Shown here: piece after piece, positions 45,968 to 55,386 of the stretch
Layout: each line of letters begins with the position of its first letter
How positions within the stretch are numbered: position 1 is the stretch's first letter
Origin: Roseithermus sacchariphilus
Lineage (GTDB): Bacteria > Bacteroidota > Rhodothermia > Rhodothermales > MEBIC09517
Assembly: GCA_003285105.1 (NCBI GenBank)
Contig: CP030158.1
Location: forward strand, 3,082,664-3,146,663
Length of the DNA: 64,000 nucleotides
Direction: 5' to 3'
Program-made: the position numbers and the translations under genes
The notes under the pieces: generated by a model
Seen by the model: the letters and a program-made list of their open reading frames with translations, nothing else
The model's database searches: none
Told to the model about the DNA's origin: nothing

Positions 45968-47698
45968 ATGCATGCCCGTCTGCTACGCACCCTGATCGTG
46001 GGGTTCTGCGCCGGTATCGGCCTCGCCGCCTGTGGCGACCCCGCAGCCGACCTTGTGTTGATCAACGGCAAGATCGTCACCGTCGACGATGCCCGCCCGG
46101 AGGTCGAGGCCCTGGCGGTGGTCGATGGGCGGATCGCGGCGGTCGGGACGGCCGAGGAGATCCGCCCCTGGATCGGCGCGGACACGGAGGTGCTCGACCT
46201 GCAGGGGCGGCTGGCGATTCCGGGGTTCATCGAAGGCCACGGCCACTTCATGGGGCTGGGCAACAGCAAGATGATCCTGGATCTGACCGAAGCCCGCACG
46301 TGGGACGAGATCGTCGCGATGGTCGAGGCCGCCGTCGCCGAGGCCGAGCCGGGCGAGTGGATCCTCGGGCGGGGATGGCACCAGGAGAAGTGGGAGGCCG
46401 TCCCCGAGGGCGCCGTCGAGGGCGTGCCGACGCACCACCGCCTGAGCGCGGTTTCGCCGGACAACCCGGTGCTGCTCGGCCATGCCAGCGGGCACGCGGC
46501 CTTCGCCAACGCCCGGGCGATGGAACTGGGCCGCATCAGCCCCGAGACGGAGGACCCCGAGGGAGGCGAGATCGTGCGCGACGCCGCCGGGCGTCCTACC
46601 GGGCTGCTGCGCGAGAAGGCGCAGGGCCTCGTGCGGATGGCCCTCAGCGAGGCGCGCAAGCAGATGACGCCCGACGAGCTCGAGGCCGAACAGCGCGAGC
46701 AGGTGCGCCTGGCCGGGGCGGAAGCCCTCGCCCACGGCATCACCACCTTCCACGACGCCGGCGCGTCCTTCGAAACCATCGACCTGTTCCGCCGCCTGGC
46801 CGACGAAGGGGCGCTGCCGGTCCGCCTCTACGTGATGGTCCGCTATGCCTCGCCGGAGGAGCTGGAGGTGCGCCTGCCCCGCTATCGCCTGATCGGCTAC
46901 GGGAACGACTTCCTCACGGTGCGCTCGATCAAGCGGCAGGTGGACGGTGCCCTGGGGCCGCACGGGGCCTGGCTGCTGGAGCCCTACCGGGACCTGCCCA
47001 CCAGCACCGGCCTCGTCCTGGAACCGCTCGACGAGATCCGCCGGGCCGCTGAGATCGCCCTGCGCCACGGCTTCCAGGTGAACACCCACGCCATCGGGGA
47101 CCGCGGCAACCGCGAGATCCTGAACCTCTATGAACAGCTCTTCGCGGCGTACCCGGACTCGACGGACCTGCGCTGGCGCATCGAGCACGCTCAGCACCTC
47201 CACCCCGACGACATCCCCCGCTTCGCCCGCCTCGGCGTGATCGCCTCGATGCAGGGCGTGCATTGCACCTCCGACGGGCCCTGGGTGCTCAAACGCCTCG
47301 GCCCGGAGCGCGCCGAAAGCGGGGCCTACATGTGGCGAGCCCTGTGGGACAGCGGGGCCGTCGTCACCAACGGCACGGACGTGCCGGTCGAGGACATCGA
47401 CCCCATCGCCAGCTTCTACGCCACCGTCACCCGCCGCATGCCCGACGGCGAGGTGTTCTACGGCCGGCAGGCGCTCACGCGCATGGAGGCGCTGCGCTCG
47501 TACACCCTCAACAACGCCTACGCCGCCTTCGAGGAAGACCGCAAGGGGAGCCTCGCGCCGGGCAAGCTGGCCGACATCGTGGTGCTCTCGCGGGACATCC
47601 TGACGGTGCCCGAGGAGGAGATCCTGGAGGCCGAGGTGGTCTACACCATCCTGGGCGGGGATGTGGTGTACCGGGCGCCCGCCGAGCCGGCCCGCTGA
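45968..47698 (+). CDS. Lipoprotein amidohydrolase (YtcJ-like, amidohydrolase 3)
   Basis: 576 residues from the ATG at 45968. The signal peptide ends in IGLAAC (lipobox, Cys ~19). The amidohydrolase fold shows the N-terminal composite sheet (LVLINGKIVTVDDARPEVEA), metal ligands in FIEGHGHFMGLG, an inner HGITTFHDAG, NTHAIGDRGNREIL (His) and RWRIEHAQHLHPDD, and the late Asp in TNGTDVPVEDIDP. The YtcJ-type enzymes hydrolyse amide or ester bonds of unknown natural substrates. Lipid anchoring places it in the periplasm or outer membrane. The long upstream frame is not used because the signal peptide fixes the start. Confidence 0.92.
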   Translation: MHARLLRTLIVGFCAGIGLAACGDPAADLVLINGKIVTVDDARPEVEALAVVDGRIAAVGTAEEIRPWIGADTEVLDLQGRLAIPGFIEGHGHFMGLGNSKMILDLTEARTWDEIVAMVEAAVAEAEPGEWILGRGWHQEKWEAVPEGAVEGVPTHHRLSAVSPDNPVLLGHASGHAAFANARAMELGRISPETEDPEGGEIVRDAAGRPTGLLREKAQGLVRMALSEARKQMTPDELEAEQREQVRLAGAEALAHGITTFHDAGASFETIDLFRRLADEGALPVRLYVMVRYASPEELEVRLPRYRLIGYGNDFLTVRSIKRQVDGALGPHGAWLLEPYRDLPTSTGLVLEPLDEIRRAAEIALRHGFQVNTHAIGDRGNREILNLYEQLFAAYPDSTDLRWRIEHAQHLHPDDIPRFARLGVIASMQGVHCTSDGPWVLKRLGPERAESGAYMWRALWDSGAVVTNGTDVPVEDIDPIASFYATVTRRMPDGEVFYGRQALTRMEALRSYTLNNAYAAFEEDRKGSLAPGKLADIVVLSRDILTVPEEEILEAEVVYTILGGDVVYRAPAEPAR

Positions 47699-47866
47699 GC
47701 CGGTGGGCGCGCCGGCCGCCGTCTGAAGATTCCGCGATATTCGCCGCCGGGTGCTTGATCTTACGCCGGGGGGGCGATACCTAGCGGGCGCCGGGTTGCG
47801 GACGCCCTGCCGGGCGCTCCGGACCGGTGCAGGGGTGTCTTTCCTCCACCAGCCCTTCGGCTCGCC

Positions 47867-48427
47867 ATGGACCTCGGCGTTCTGGGCACCGTGCTGCTCA
47901 TCGTCTGCGCCCGCGTGGCCGACGTGTCGCTGGGCACGATGCGCACCATGTTCATCATCCAGGGCCGCCGGGGGGCGGCCTTCGGCATCGGCTTCGTCGA
48001 AAGCCTCATCTGGGTGTACGTCGTCTCCAGCGTCATCAAGAACCTCACCCAGCCCATCTACGCCGTCAGCTTCGCCCTGGGGTTCGCGCTGGGCAACTAC
48101 ATCGGCATCACCCTGGAGGGCTGGATGGCCCCGGGCAAGCAGGTCGTCCGCATCTTCAGCCGGAACGCCCACGCCATCGCCGAGCGGTTGCGCGAGCAGC
48201 AGTTCGTCGTCTCCGAGTTCGCTGCCACCGGGTTGCAGGGGCCGATCGACATGCTGTTTCTCCAGACGGACCGCCGCAAGGTGCCGGCCGTGCTGCGCGT
48301 CGTCACGAACCTCGACCCGGACAGTTTCTACATCGTCGACGACGTCCGCATGACCTCGGCGAAGCCGCGGTCCGGCCCGCGGGCCTTCGCGCCCACCGGG
48401 TGGCGGGCCGTCTTCAAGAAGAAGTAG
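47867..48427 (+). CDS. UPF0316 membrane protein (DUF5698 + DUF2179)
   Basis: A 186-residue protein. Three N-terminal helices (LGVLGTVLLIVCARVADVSL, FGIGFVESLIWVYVVSSVIK, AVSFALGFALGNYIGITLEG) form DUF5698, followed by a cytoplasmic DUF2179 domain (LREQQFVVSEFAATGLQGPI, MLFLQTDRRKVPAVLRVVTN, SFYIVDDVR). Length and domain order are those of UPF0316 proteins of unknown function. The C-terminal ~25 residues are basic. Confidence 0.93.
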   Translation: MDLGVLGTVLLIVCARVADVSLGTMRTMFIIQGRRGAAFGIGFVESLIWVYVVSSVIKNLTQPIYAVSFALGFALGNYIGITLEGWMAPGKQVVRIFSRNAHAIAERLREQQFVVSEFAATGLQGPIDMLFLQTDRRKVPAVLRVVTNLDPDSFYIVDDVRMTSAKPRSGPRAFAPTGWRAVFKKK

Positions 48428-48448
48428 GCAGGCCGGGAGGCAGGCCGC

Positions 48449-50719
48449 TCAGTCGATCGTGATCTCGTGGGGGGCGTGGACGTAGAGCACGTCCTTGAGC
48501 GAGGGGTGGCTCAGGAAGACCTCCTCGCGGCGTTCCCGCAGCCCGGCCAGGTCGAAGCCCAGCACGGTCAGGTCGGCATCGGCCGAGAGGGAGGCGACCA
48601 GGCGCCGGTAGGCAGCCCGGTCGTCGACGGCCAGGAAGCGGATGTTCTTCTCGGAGATGGGGATGCGGCCCTCGGCGATGAGCTGCTGGAACCGCTCGCG
48701 GCGCTGTTCCACCTGATCCTTCGGCAGCGCCGCGAAGACGCGGATCTCGGCGTGCTTCCAGTCCGGGTGCCCGAGCAGGATGTAGCTGAGCAGGATCATC
48801 AGGTTCGCGTTGAAGCTATCGTTCCAGGTCAGCCAGATGTGCAGGGTACGCCGGTTGCCGAAGAAGAAGTCGCCGTGCCGGAGCGTCAGCAGGGTCATGC
48901 GCGTGCTGGCGGCGAACAGGCAGCTCGTGACGACCTCCTGCACCACCTCGGGCGGGTCGTGCACGGAGAACTCGAACATCACCGTGTTGTTGTTCAACCC
49001 CGAGACGCCGGGCACCTGCAGGCTCTGCGCCAGCGCCGAGATGATGGAGGGGCTGATGATGGTGTCCATGTAGACGGAGCTGTTCTGCAGCCGGGCCTGT
49101 TGCACGAGGCGGGCCTTGATCTCCTCTCCTTCCAGGAAAGAGCGCTCGTTCAATTGCCCCTTGATGAAGTGCAGGTACGTGCCGAAGCCGTGCCGGAAGG
49201 AGATCCACCGCATGAACTCCAGCGGGGCGCGGCGGTCGAACGTGCGGCTGTTGACCATGATGATGCTCGGGCGCCACTCCTCGGGGTCGGTCGGGTCGGC
49301 GCGGAGCTGGAGCTTGACGTGCAGGAAGCGGGTGGCCTGGGTCAGCACCCCCTCGAACATGGCGGCCAGGTCGTCGCGGTCGCTCTGGCCCGTGTGGGTC
49401 ATGAAGACGTAGAGCCCGGCCATCACCACGAGCGCCAGGATGGCGAAGAGCGGGTCCATCTGGAACATCATGAACAGGCACATCAGCGCCCCGAAGAGGC
49501 TGACGTACCAGCGCGAGCGGAAGCTGGGCCGGTAGCTGGGCCGCGCGGCGAAGTGTTCCAGGAAGCTGATCGCGCAGAGCGAGCCGTAGGTCACCATGAA
49601 GAACATCGAGATCAGCCGGGCCACGAAGTCGACGTTGCCCAGGGCGACGATCACCAGGGCGATGGCGCCGGTGGCGAGCGTGGCGTTGCGCGGTTCGTTC
49701 ACCTGCCCGACGCCCCGGGCCAGCCAGGCGTTGACCCGCTCGTTGGGCAGGCAGCGGTCGCTCCCGAGCGCCTGGAGCGTCCGAGGGGCGACGAGGATGG
49801 AGCCGATGGCCGAGCTGAGCGTGGCGCAGGCCAGCCCGATCGGGATGATCGGCCCCCACAGCGCGATCTTCGCCATGATGAGCTGATCGGCGGCGAGGGC
49901 ATCGGGCGGGGCGGAGAACGCCAGCTTGATCACGATGGCCACGTAGGTGACCATGCCCACGAGCGTCGCCGCCAGCGTGCCGGCCGGGATCGACTTGCGC
50001 GGGTTGGCCAGGTCGCCCGAGAGCCCGACGCCCGCCGTCATGCCGGTGAAGGCCGGGAAGCAGATGGCAAAGACGAGCACGAACGGATCGGGATTGGCCG
50101 TCGTGGCCGTCAGGCTGACGGTGGAGGGGTCGAAGCCGTCGATGGGCTTACCCAGGAAGAACAGCACGAGGGAGGCGGCCAGCGTGGCCACGACCACGTA
50201 GAGCGCCCGCACGCCCAGGTCGGCCCCTTTCGTCAGCATCAGCCCGAGCAGCGCCACGGTGGCCGGCAGGGAGATCATCCGGGGGTCGTAGACGCCCAGG
50301 TGCTGCTGGATCAGGTCGGCCAGCGGGCTGAAGGCCTCGGCGAAGGCAATCATGTAGAACGCCACCGAGATTGCCTGCGACAGGTACAGCGAGATGCCGA
50401 TCACGCTGCCGATGGTGGTGCCGAACGAGCGGGAGATGATGAAGTACTCCCCGCCGCCCTCGACCTTCCGGTTCGTCGCGATCTCGGCCAGCGCCAGCGC
50501 CGTGGGGATCGTCACCAGGTGGCCCAGGAAGATGATGCCCAGCGCCCCGAGCAGCCCGACGTGGCCGACGGCGTAGCCGAACCGCAAGAACATGATGGCG
50601 CCCAGGATCGTGCTGATCCCGGCCAGAAACACGGGCAGGGTGCCGAACCCGTGGCCCGACGTGGCGGGCGCGTCGAGGCGGTCGAGGGACGGGGATGCGG
50701 GGGCGGATGCGGTGGGCAT
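48449..50719 (-). CDS. SLC12-like cation-chloride/amino-acid permease with C-terminal regulatory domain
   Basis: 756 residues. The N-terminal ~460 residues form an APC-superfamily transporter with 12 helices. Typical stretches are ILGAIMFLRFGYAVGHVGLL, EGGGEYFIISRSFGTTIGSV and FPAFTGMTAGVGLSGDLANP, which resemble the SLC12 K-Cl/Na-K-Cl group more than amino-acid permeases. The remaining ~290 residues are soluble and resemble the cytosolic SLC12 tail (WRPSIIMVNSRTFDRRAPLE, FFGNRRTLHIWLTWNDSFNA). The likely role is ion or osmotic balance; exact ions are not determinable. Confidence 0.88.
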   Translation of the reverse strand: MPTASAPASPSLDRLDAPATSGHGFGTLPVFLAGISTILGAIMFLRFGYAVGHVGLLGALGIIFLGHLVTIPTALALAEIATNRKVEGGGEYFIISRSFGTTIGSVIGISLYLSQAISVAFYMIAFAEAFSPLADLIQQHLGVYDPRMISLPATVALLGLMLTKGADLGVRALYVVVATLAASLVLFFLGKPIDGFDPSTVSLTATTANPDPFVLVFAICFPAFTGMTAGVGLSGDLANPRKSIPAGTLAATLVGMVTYVAIVIKLAFSAPPDALAADQLIMAKIALWGPIIPIGLACATLSSAIGSILVAPRTLQALGSDRCLPNERVNAWLARGVGQVNEPRNATLATGAIALVIVALGNVDFVARLISMFFMVTYGSLCAISFLEHFAARPSYRPSFRSRWYVSLFGALMCLFMMFQMDPLFAILALVVMAGLYVFMTHTGQSDRDDLAAMFEGVLTQATRFLHVKLQLRADPTDPEEWRPSIIMVNSRTFDRRAPLEFMRWISFRHGFGTYLHFIKGQLNERSFLEGEEIKARLVQQARLQNSSVYMDTIISPSIISALAQSLQVPGVSGLNNNTVMFEFSVHDPPEVVQEVVTSCLFAASTRMTLLTLRHGDFFFGNRRTLHIWLTWNDSFNANLMILLSYILLGHPDWKHAEIRVFAALPKDQVEQRRERFQQLIAEGRIPISEKNIRFLAVDDRAAYRRLVASLSADADLTVLGFDLAGLRERREEVFLSHPSLKDVLYVHAPHEITID

Positions 50720-50896
50720 GGACGTACGGATGGGGGGCCTGGCGCGCCCAATCTAATCGTCCGCGGGATGAGGCGCGAATCCTCCGGCCGGGAAAAACGG
50801 CGGACGAACGGCGAACGCCGGGACGGCGGCGGGGATCGACATTCGACGGTGAAATTTCGTAGGTTGAACCGACATCCTCCACCTGCTTCGCGTCGT

Positions 50897-51220
50897 ATGT
50901 CCGTGGTCCATCTCCTGACGCACCTGCCGCCGGATCGGTCGGAGGAGGTGATGGAAGAGCTGCTGTCCGGCCGCCGTTTTCGCGTGGAGCGGATCGTCTC
51001 GCACGGGCACGTCTCGCCGCCGGGGTTCTGGTACGACCAGGCGTGGCACGAGTGGGTGCTGGTGCTCCAGGGAGCGGCCCGGATCGTGCTGGCGGAGCCG
51101 GACGAGACGGTCGCCCTCGGCCCCGGGGATGCCCTGCTGATCCCGGCCCACCGGCGTCACCGGGTGGACTGGACGGACCCGGAGCAACCCACCGTGTGGC
51201 TCGCCATTCACTTCGATTGA
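50897..51220 (+). CDS. Small cupin-domain protein
   Basis: 107 residues from the ATG at 50897. Single cupin barrel with metal-type motifs: WYDQAWHEWVLVLQGAARIV (Gln/His/Glu region) and LGPGDALLIPAHRRHRVDWT (late His). This is the one-domain cupin type often called a phosphomannose-isomerase-like or cupin-2 protein. A TAGGTTGA element about 35 bases upstream resembles a -7 promoter box. It starts the rightward series to the lipoproteins. Confidence 0.87.
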   Translation: MSVVHLLTHLPPDRSEEVMEELLSGRRFRVERIVSHGHVSPPGFWYDQAWHEWVLVLQGAARIVLAEPDETVALGPGDALLIPAHRRHRVDWTDPEQPTVWLAIHFD

Positions 51221-51228
51221 TCCGCTGC

Positions 51229-52788
51229 ATGCATACCTGTTCTGACGCCGGGCGTCGGTCCGCGCTGGCGCGGGGGTGGCCGGTGCTGCTGATGCTCGCC
51301 GCGCTGGCGAGCCCGGCCCGGTCGCAGCCGGCCCGCGCCGACCTGGAGGCCCTCACCGCCGCCCATGCGCCGGCCTCCTACGCGCTCCTGCGCGACCTCC
51401 TGCGCATCCCCAACGACGCCCACGACCCGGACCACGTCGCGCAGAACGTGGCCTACATGGATCGGGCCTTCCGGCAGCGCGGGTTCGAGACGGCGGTGCT
51501 GCCCACCGACGGCGGCCCGCCGCTGCTGCTGGCCACGCGCCCGGCACCCGGCGCCACGAAGACGCTGCTGGTCTATCTCCAGATCGACGGCCAGCCGGTC
51601 GATTCGAGCGCCTGGCATCAGGCCAGCCCCTACGAGCCGGTGCTCAAGGAAGCTCGCGGAGAGGCGTGGGTGGAGATCCCCTGGGCGCGGCTCTCCGGGG
51701 AGGTCGACCCGGACTGGCGGGTCTTCGCCCGCTCGGCCTCCGACGCGAAAGGGCCGGTTGCCATGTTTCTGACGGCGCTGGACATCGCCCGGGCCGAGGG
51801 GCTGGAGCCGTCGGTGCACCTCAAGGTCATCATGGACTTCGAGGAGGAGCTGGGATCGCCGCACCTGCCGGCGGCGGTGGAGCGCTACCGCGACCGGCTC
51901 GCGGCCGACGGGCTGGTGATCTTCGACGGGCCGCGCCATGCCTCCAACCGCCCGACGCTGACCTTCGGCGCGCGCGGCATCGCCACGCTCTCGCTGACGG
52001 TCTTCGGCCCGAGGACGCCGCAGCACAGCGGGCACTACGGCAATTACGTCCCCAACCCCGCCGTCCGCCTGGCCCGGCTCATCGCTTCGATGAAAGACGA
52101 CGCGGGGCGTGTGACGATCCCCGGCTTCTACGACGGCGTCCACCTCTCCGACGCCGAGCGGGCGCTGCTGGCCCGGGTGCCGGACGACGAAGCGGCCATC
52201 CAGACGGCTCTGGGCATCGCCGCGCCGGACAGCGTCGGCGCCACGTTGCAGGAAGCCATCCAGTACCCGTCGCTCAACGTGCGGGGGATGGCGGCCGGGT
52301 GGGTCGGGCCGGCGGTCCGTACGATCATCCCCGCCACGGCCACGGCCGAGTTCGACCTCCGCCTCGTGCCCGAGTCGGACCCGGAGCGGCTGATCGGGCT
52401 CGTCCGGGCGCACATCGAGGCACAGGGCTACCGCCTCGTCGACGGCGAGCCGTCCGACCTCGAGCGCATGACCTTCCCGAAGCTGGCGGCGTTCTCCTCT
52501 CGCATCGCCTACACGGCCTTTCGCACCCCGGTCGACTCGGAGCTCGGCCGGTGGTTGACGGCAGCGCTGGAGCGGGCCTTCGGCGAACCGCCCGTCATCA
52601 AGCCGATGTCCGGCGGCTCCATTCCGATCTCGCCGTTCGTGACCACCCTCGGCCTCCCGGCCGTCACCGTGCCCACCGTCAACCCGGACAACAACCAGCA
52701 CAGCCCGAACGAGAACCTGCGCCTGGGCAACTACCAGGAGGGCATCCAGACCTTCCTGGCCATTCTCACACAGCCCTTCCCGAACTGA
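51229..52788 (+). CDS. Secreted M20-family peptidase with an altered first metal motif
   Basis: 519 residues from the ATG at 51229, nine bases after the cupin gene. A signal peptide ends near SPARSQP. M20 motifs: the usual GH-x-D is LVYLQIDGQPVDSSAW (Gln at the His position). The bridging Asp is present in ARSASDAKGPVAMFL, the Glu pair in MDFEEELGSPHLP, His in TPQHSGHYGNYVPNPA, and the last His in NPDNNQHSPNENLRLG. Other ligands are intact, so it may bind one metal differently or be inactive. By position it may release a product for the following amidase. Confidence 0.9.
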   Translation: MHTCSDAGRRSALARGWPVLLMLAALASPARSQPARADLEALTAAHAPASYALLRDLLRIPNDAHDPDHVAQNVAYMDRAFRQRGFETAVLPTDGGPPLLLATRPAPGATKTLLVYLQIDGQPVDSSAWHQASPYEPVLKEARGEAWVEIPWARLSGEVDPDWRVFARSASDAKGPVAMFLTALDIARAEGLEPSVHLKVIMDFEEELGSPHLPAAVERYRDRLAADGLVIFDGPRHASNRPTLTFGARGIATLSLTVFGPRTPQHSGHYGNYVPNPAVRLARLIASMKDDAGRVTIPGFYDGVHLSDAERALLARVPDDEAAIQTALGIAAPDSVGATLQEAIQYPSLNVRGMAAGWVGPAVRTIIPATATAEFDLRLVPESDPERLIGLVRAHIEAQGYRLVDGEPSDLERMTFPKLAAFSSRIAYTAFRTPVDSELGRWLTAALERAFGEPPVIKPMSGGSIPISPFVTTLGLPAVTVPTVNPDNNQHSPNENLRLGNYQEGIQTFLAILTQPFPN

Positions 52789-52811
52789 CCTCTTTTCCTC
52801 CGAGCTGCATC

Positions 52812-54446
52812 ATGGATCGACGCGATTTCTTGACGCTCAGCGCCCTTGGCGGGGCGCTGGCCCTCAGCGGATGCCGTGCCGATGAGGCGACGGAAGCCGT
52901 GCCCCCCGGCCGCCGCCCCCGGCCCGTTCCGGTCCGGGACTTCGAACTGAGCGAGGTGACCATCGACGCCCTGCAGGAAGGGATGGAGGCCGGCCGGTTC
53001 ACCGCCAGGGACGTGGTGCAGCACTACCTCGACTGGATCGCGGACGTGGACCGGCAGGGGCCGGCCGTCAACGCGGTCATCGAGTTGAACCCGGAGGCGC
53101 TGGAGATCGCTGCTGCCCTCGATGAAGAGCGGCGGGCCAGCGGTCCGCGTGGTCCCCTGCACGGCATCCCGGTCTTGCTCAAGGACAACATCGACACGGC
53201 AGACCGGATGCACACCACCGCCGGTTCGCTCGCGCTGGCCGACCACGTCGCACGGCAGGGCGCGTTCGTGGCGCAGCGGCTGCGGGAGGCCGGCGCGGTG
53301 ATCCTGGGCAAGACCAACCTGAGCGAATGGGCCAACTTCCGCTCCACGCGGTCCTCGAGCGGGTGGAGCGGGCGCGGCGGGCAGACGCGCAACCCGTACG
53401 CGCTCGACCGCAACCCGTGCGGCTCCAGCTCCGGCTCCGGCGCGGCGGTGGCGGCCAACCTCTGCGTCGCCGCCCTTGGCACCGAAACCGACGGGTCCAT
53501 CGTCTGCCCCTCGAACGCCAACGGCATCGTCGGCATCAAGCCCACGCTGGGGCTGGTGAGCCGGGCCGGGATCATCCCCATCGCGCACAGCCAGGACACG
53601 GCCGGCCCCATGGCGCGCACCGTCACCGATGCTGCCATCGTCCTCGGCGCGCTCGCCGGCGTCGATCCCCGCGACCCCGCCACGGAGGCCGCCCGGGAGC
53701 ACGCCCACGCGGACTATACCGCCTTCCTCGACCCCGACGGCCTGCGCGGTGCGCGCATCGGCGTGGCCAGGAACTACTTCGGCTTCCACGACCGCGTGGA
53801 CCGTCTCATGGAAGCGGCCATCACCACGCTGCGGCAGGGCGGGGCGGAGGTCATCGACGACGTGCCCATCGAGACGGCGGGCCAGTTCGGGGGCGACGAG
53901 TATCAGGTGTTGCTCTATGAGTTCAAGCACGATCTCAACGCCTACCTGGCCGGAATCGAGCCCTCCATCCCGTACCGTACGCTGGAGGACCTCATCCGCT
54001 TCAACGAGGAGCACGCGGCGGAGGAGATGCCCTATTTCGGGCAGGAGATCTTCCTGCAGGCGCAGGAAAAAGGCCCGCTGACGGAGCCGGCCTATCGCGA
54101 GGCGCTGGCGCGCTGCAAGCGGCTCGCCGGCGCCGAAGGCATCGACGCTGCCCTGCAACGGCACAACCTGGACGCCCTCATCGCTCCGACGGGCGGGCCG
54201 GCCTGGCCGACGGACCTCGTCAATGGCGATCACTTCCTCGGCGGCAGCTCCTCGGCCGCGGCGGTGGCGGGCTACCCGAACGTCACCGTGCCCGCCGGCT
54301 TCGTCTACGGCCTGCCGGTCGGCCTGTCGTTCATCGGCACGGCCTGGAGCGAGCCGACGCTGCTGCGCCTGGCCTATGCCTTCGAGCAGGCCACGATGGT
54401 GCGCCGGCCCCCGCGCTTCCTGCCAACGGCCGACCTGAGCGTCTGA
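52812..54446 (+). CDS. Exported amidase-signature hydrolase (Tat signal, lipobox)
   Basis: 544 residues. The start MDRRDFLTLSALGGALALSG carries both a twin-arginine motif and LSGC (lipobox, Cys21), so it is probably a Tat-exported lipoprotein. The Ser-cisSer-Lys triad is complete: Lys in GIPVLLKDNIDT, cis-Ser in CGSSSGSGAAVAANL, nucleophile Ser in GTETDGSIVCPSN. Substrates of such enzymes are amides, including peptide amides and acylamides. The gene follows the secreted M20 peptidase by 23 bases, suggesting a shared periplasmic degradation role. Confidence 0.93.
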   Translation: MDRRDFLTLSALGGALALSGCRADEATEAVPPGRRPRPVPVRDFELSEVTIDALQEGMEAGRFTARDVVQHYLDWIADVDRQGPAVNAVIELNPEALEIAAALDEERRASGPRGPLHGIPVLLKDNIDTADRMHTTAGSLALADHVARQGAFVAQRLREAGAVILGKTNLSEWANFRSTRSSSGWSGRGGQTRNPYALDRNPCGSSSGSGAAVAANLCVAALGTETDGSIVCPSNANGIVGIKPTLGLVSRAGIIPIAHSQDTAGPMARTVTDAAIVLGALAGVDPRDPATEAAREHAHADYTAFLDPDGLRGARIGVARNYFGFHDRVDRLMEAAITTLRQGGAEVIDDVPIETAGQFGGDEYQVLLYEFKHDLNAYLAGIEPSIPYRTLEDLIRFNEEHAAEEMPYFGQEIFLQAQEKGPLTEPAYREALARCKRLAGAEGIDAALQRHNLDALIAPTGGPAWPTDLVNGDHFLGGSSSAAAVAGYPNVTVPAGFVYGLPVGLSFIGTAWSEPTLLRLAYAFEQATMVRRPPRFLPTADLSV

Positions 54447-54587
54447 CGCGCCATGCAACCGAGGCCGGAACCACAGGCCGCAGGAGCGCATGCAGCACAA
54501 GCGCATGCCGGAGTGCCTTGCCGGACGGCGGACGCACGGCTATACTGCCCGACGGCCCCGTGCTCCCTTCCCAGACGGATCGTGCCC

Positions 54588-54926
54588 ATGCGTGCGTGCC
54601 TGATCGCCCTGCTCGTGGTGCTGGTCGCGGCCTGCGGGTCTCTGCAGCCGGCATCCGGCCCGGCCGGACCGAGAACCGTGCTGGAGGTCGAGAACCGCAA
54701 CTTCCTCGACATGAACCTCTACGTGCTGCGCGCCGGACAGCGGGTGCGGCTCGGGCGGATCGGAGGGGGCGAGCGGCGTGCCTTCACCATCCCCGACTAC
54801 GTCGTCCGGGGCTCGTCGGACCTGCAGTTCCTGGCCGATCCCGTCGGCAGCGCCCGAACCCCCGTGACCATGCCCCTGGCCGTGACGCCGGGCGACCGGG
54901 TGCGGCTGATCATCCCGCCCTACTGA
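54588..54926 (+). CDS. Small lipoprotein, paralogue of the next gene
   Basis: 112 residues. MRACLIALLVVLVAACGSL has a lipobox ending at Cys16. The body is beta-rich: RTVLEVENRNFLDMNLYVLR, AGQRVRLGRIGG, DLQFLADPVGSARTPVTMPL, VTPGDRVRLIIPPY. It is collinear with the product of 54973-55329, including the VENRN, DMNLY and PGDR motifs and the Pro-Pro/Ala-Tyr end. Function unknown; it may be a small outer-membrane-attached beta-sandwich. Confidence 0.82.
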   Translation: MRACLIALLVVLVAACGSLQPASGPAGPRTVLEVENRNFLDMNLYVLRAGQRVRLGRIGGGERRAFTIPDYVVRGSSDLQFLADPVGSARTPVTMPLAVTPGDRVRLIIPPY

Positions 54927-54972
54927 CCCGGCGGCAAACGCACCGTGCCCGTACGATCTACCCCACGACTCC

Positions 54973-55329
54973 ATGTTTCGCCTCCGCGCTTCACACCTGA
55001 CGACCCTGCTGGCGCTCCTCCTCGCCGCCGCCGGTTGCGTCACGGCCGACTCGGCGACGCGGGCAACCGGCCCGCGGACCACCCTCGTGGTGGAGAACCG
55101 CAACTCCGGCGACATGAACCTCTACCTCGTGCGGTCCGGGCAGCGTACCCGGCTCGGGCGGGTCGGCGGCAACCAGCGGCAGACGTTCACCCTGCCCGCC
55201 TACGTCACCGAGAGCACGACGCGGCTCGTCCTGCTGGCTGATCCCGTCGGCAGCATGATGTCCCCCATCGAAGTGCCCTTCACCGTCGTCCCCGGGGACC
55301 GCATCCAGGTCGTCATCCCGGCCTATTGA
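54973..55329 (+). CDS. Small lipoprotein, tandem duplicate of the preceding gene
   Basis: 118 residues with signal peptide and lipobox (LLALLLAAAGCVT). Shares VENRNSGDMNLYLVRSGQRT, LGRVGGNQRQTFTLPAYV, LLADPVGSMMSPIEVPF and PGDRIQVVIPAY with its neighbour, from which 46 bases separate it. A tandem duplication is evident. The two could form a complex or be differently expressed. No family recognised. Confidence 0.84.
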   Translation: MFRLRASHLTTLLALLLAAAGCVTADSATRATGPRTTLVVENRNSGDMNLYLVRSGQRTRLGRVGGNQRQTFTLPAYVTESTTRLVLLADPVGSMMSPIEVPFTVVPGDRIQVVIPAY

Positions 55330-55386
55330 GGGGGCGAAGGGGCCGGGGACGATCCCGCTCACGGCCTGCTGCCTTCCGGCCTCCAC

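Noticed and set aside
48467-50896. Plus-strand frame upstream of and continuous with the small cupin
   Set aside because: It is the antisense of the SLC12-like gene. Only the last 107 codons match a cupin, and these have their own start.
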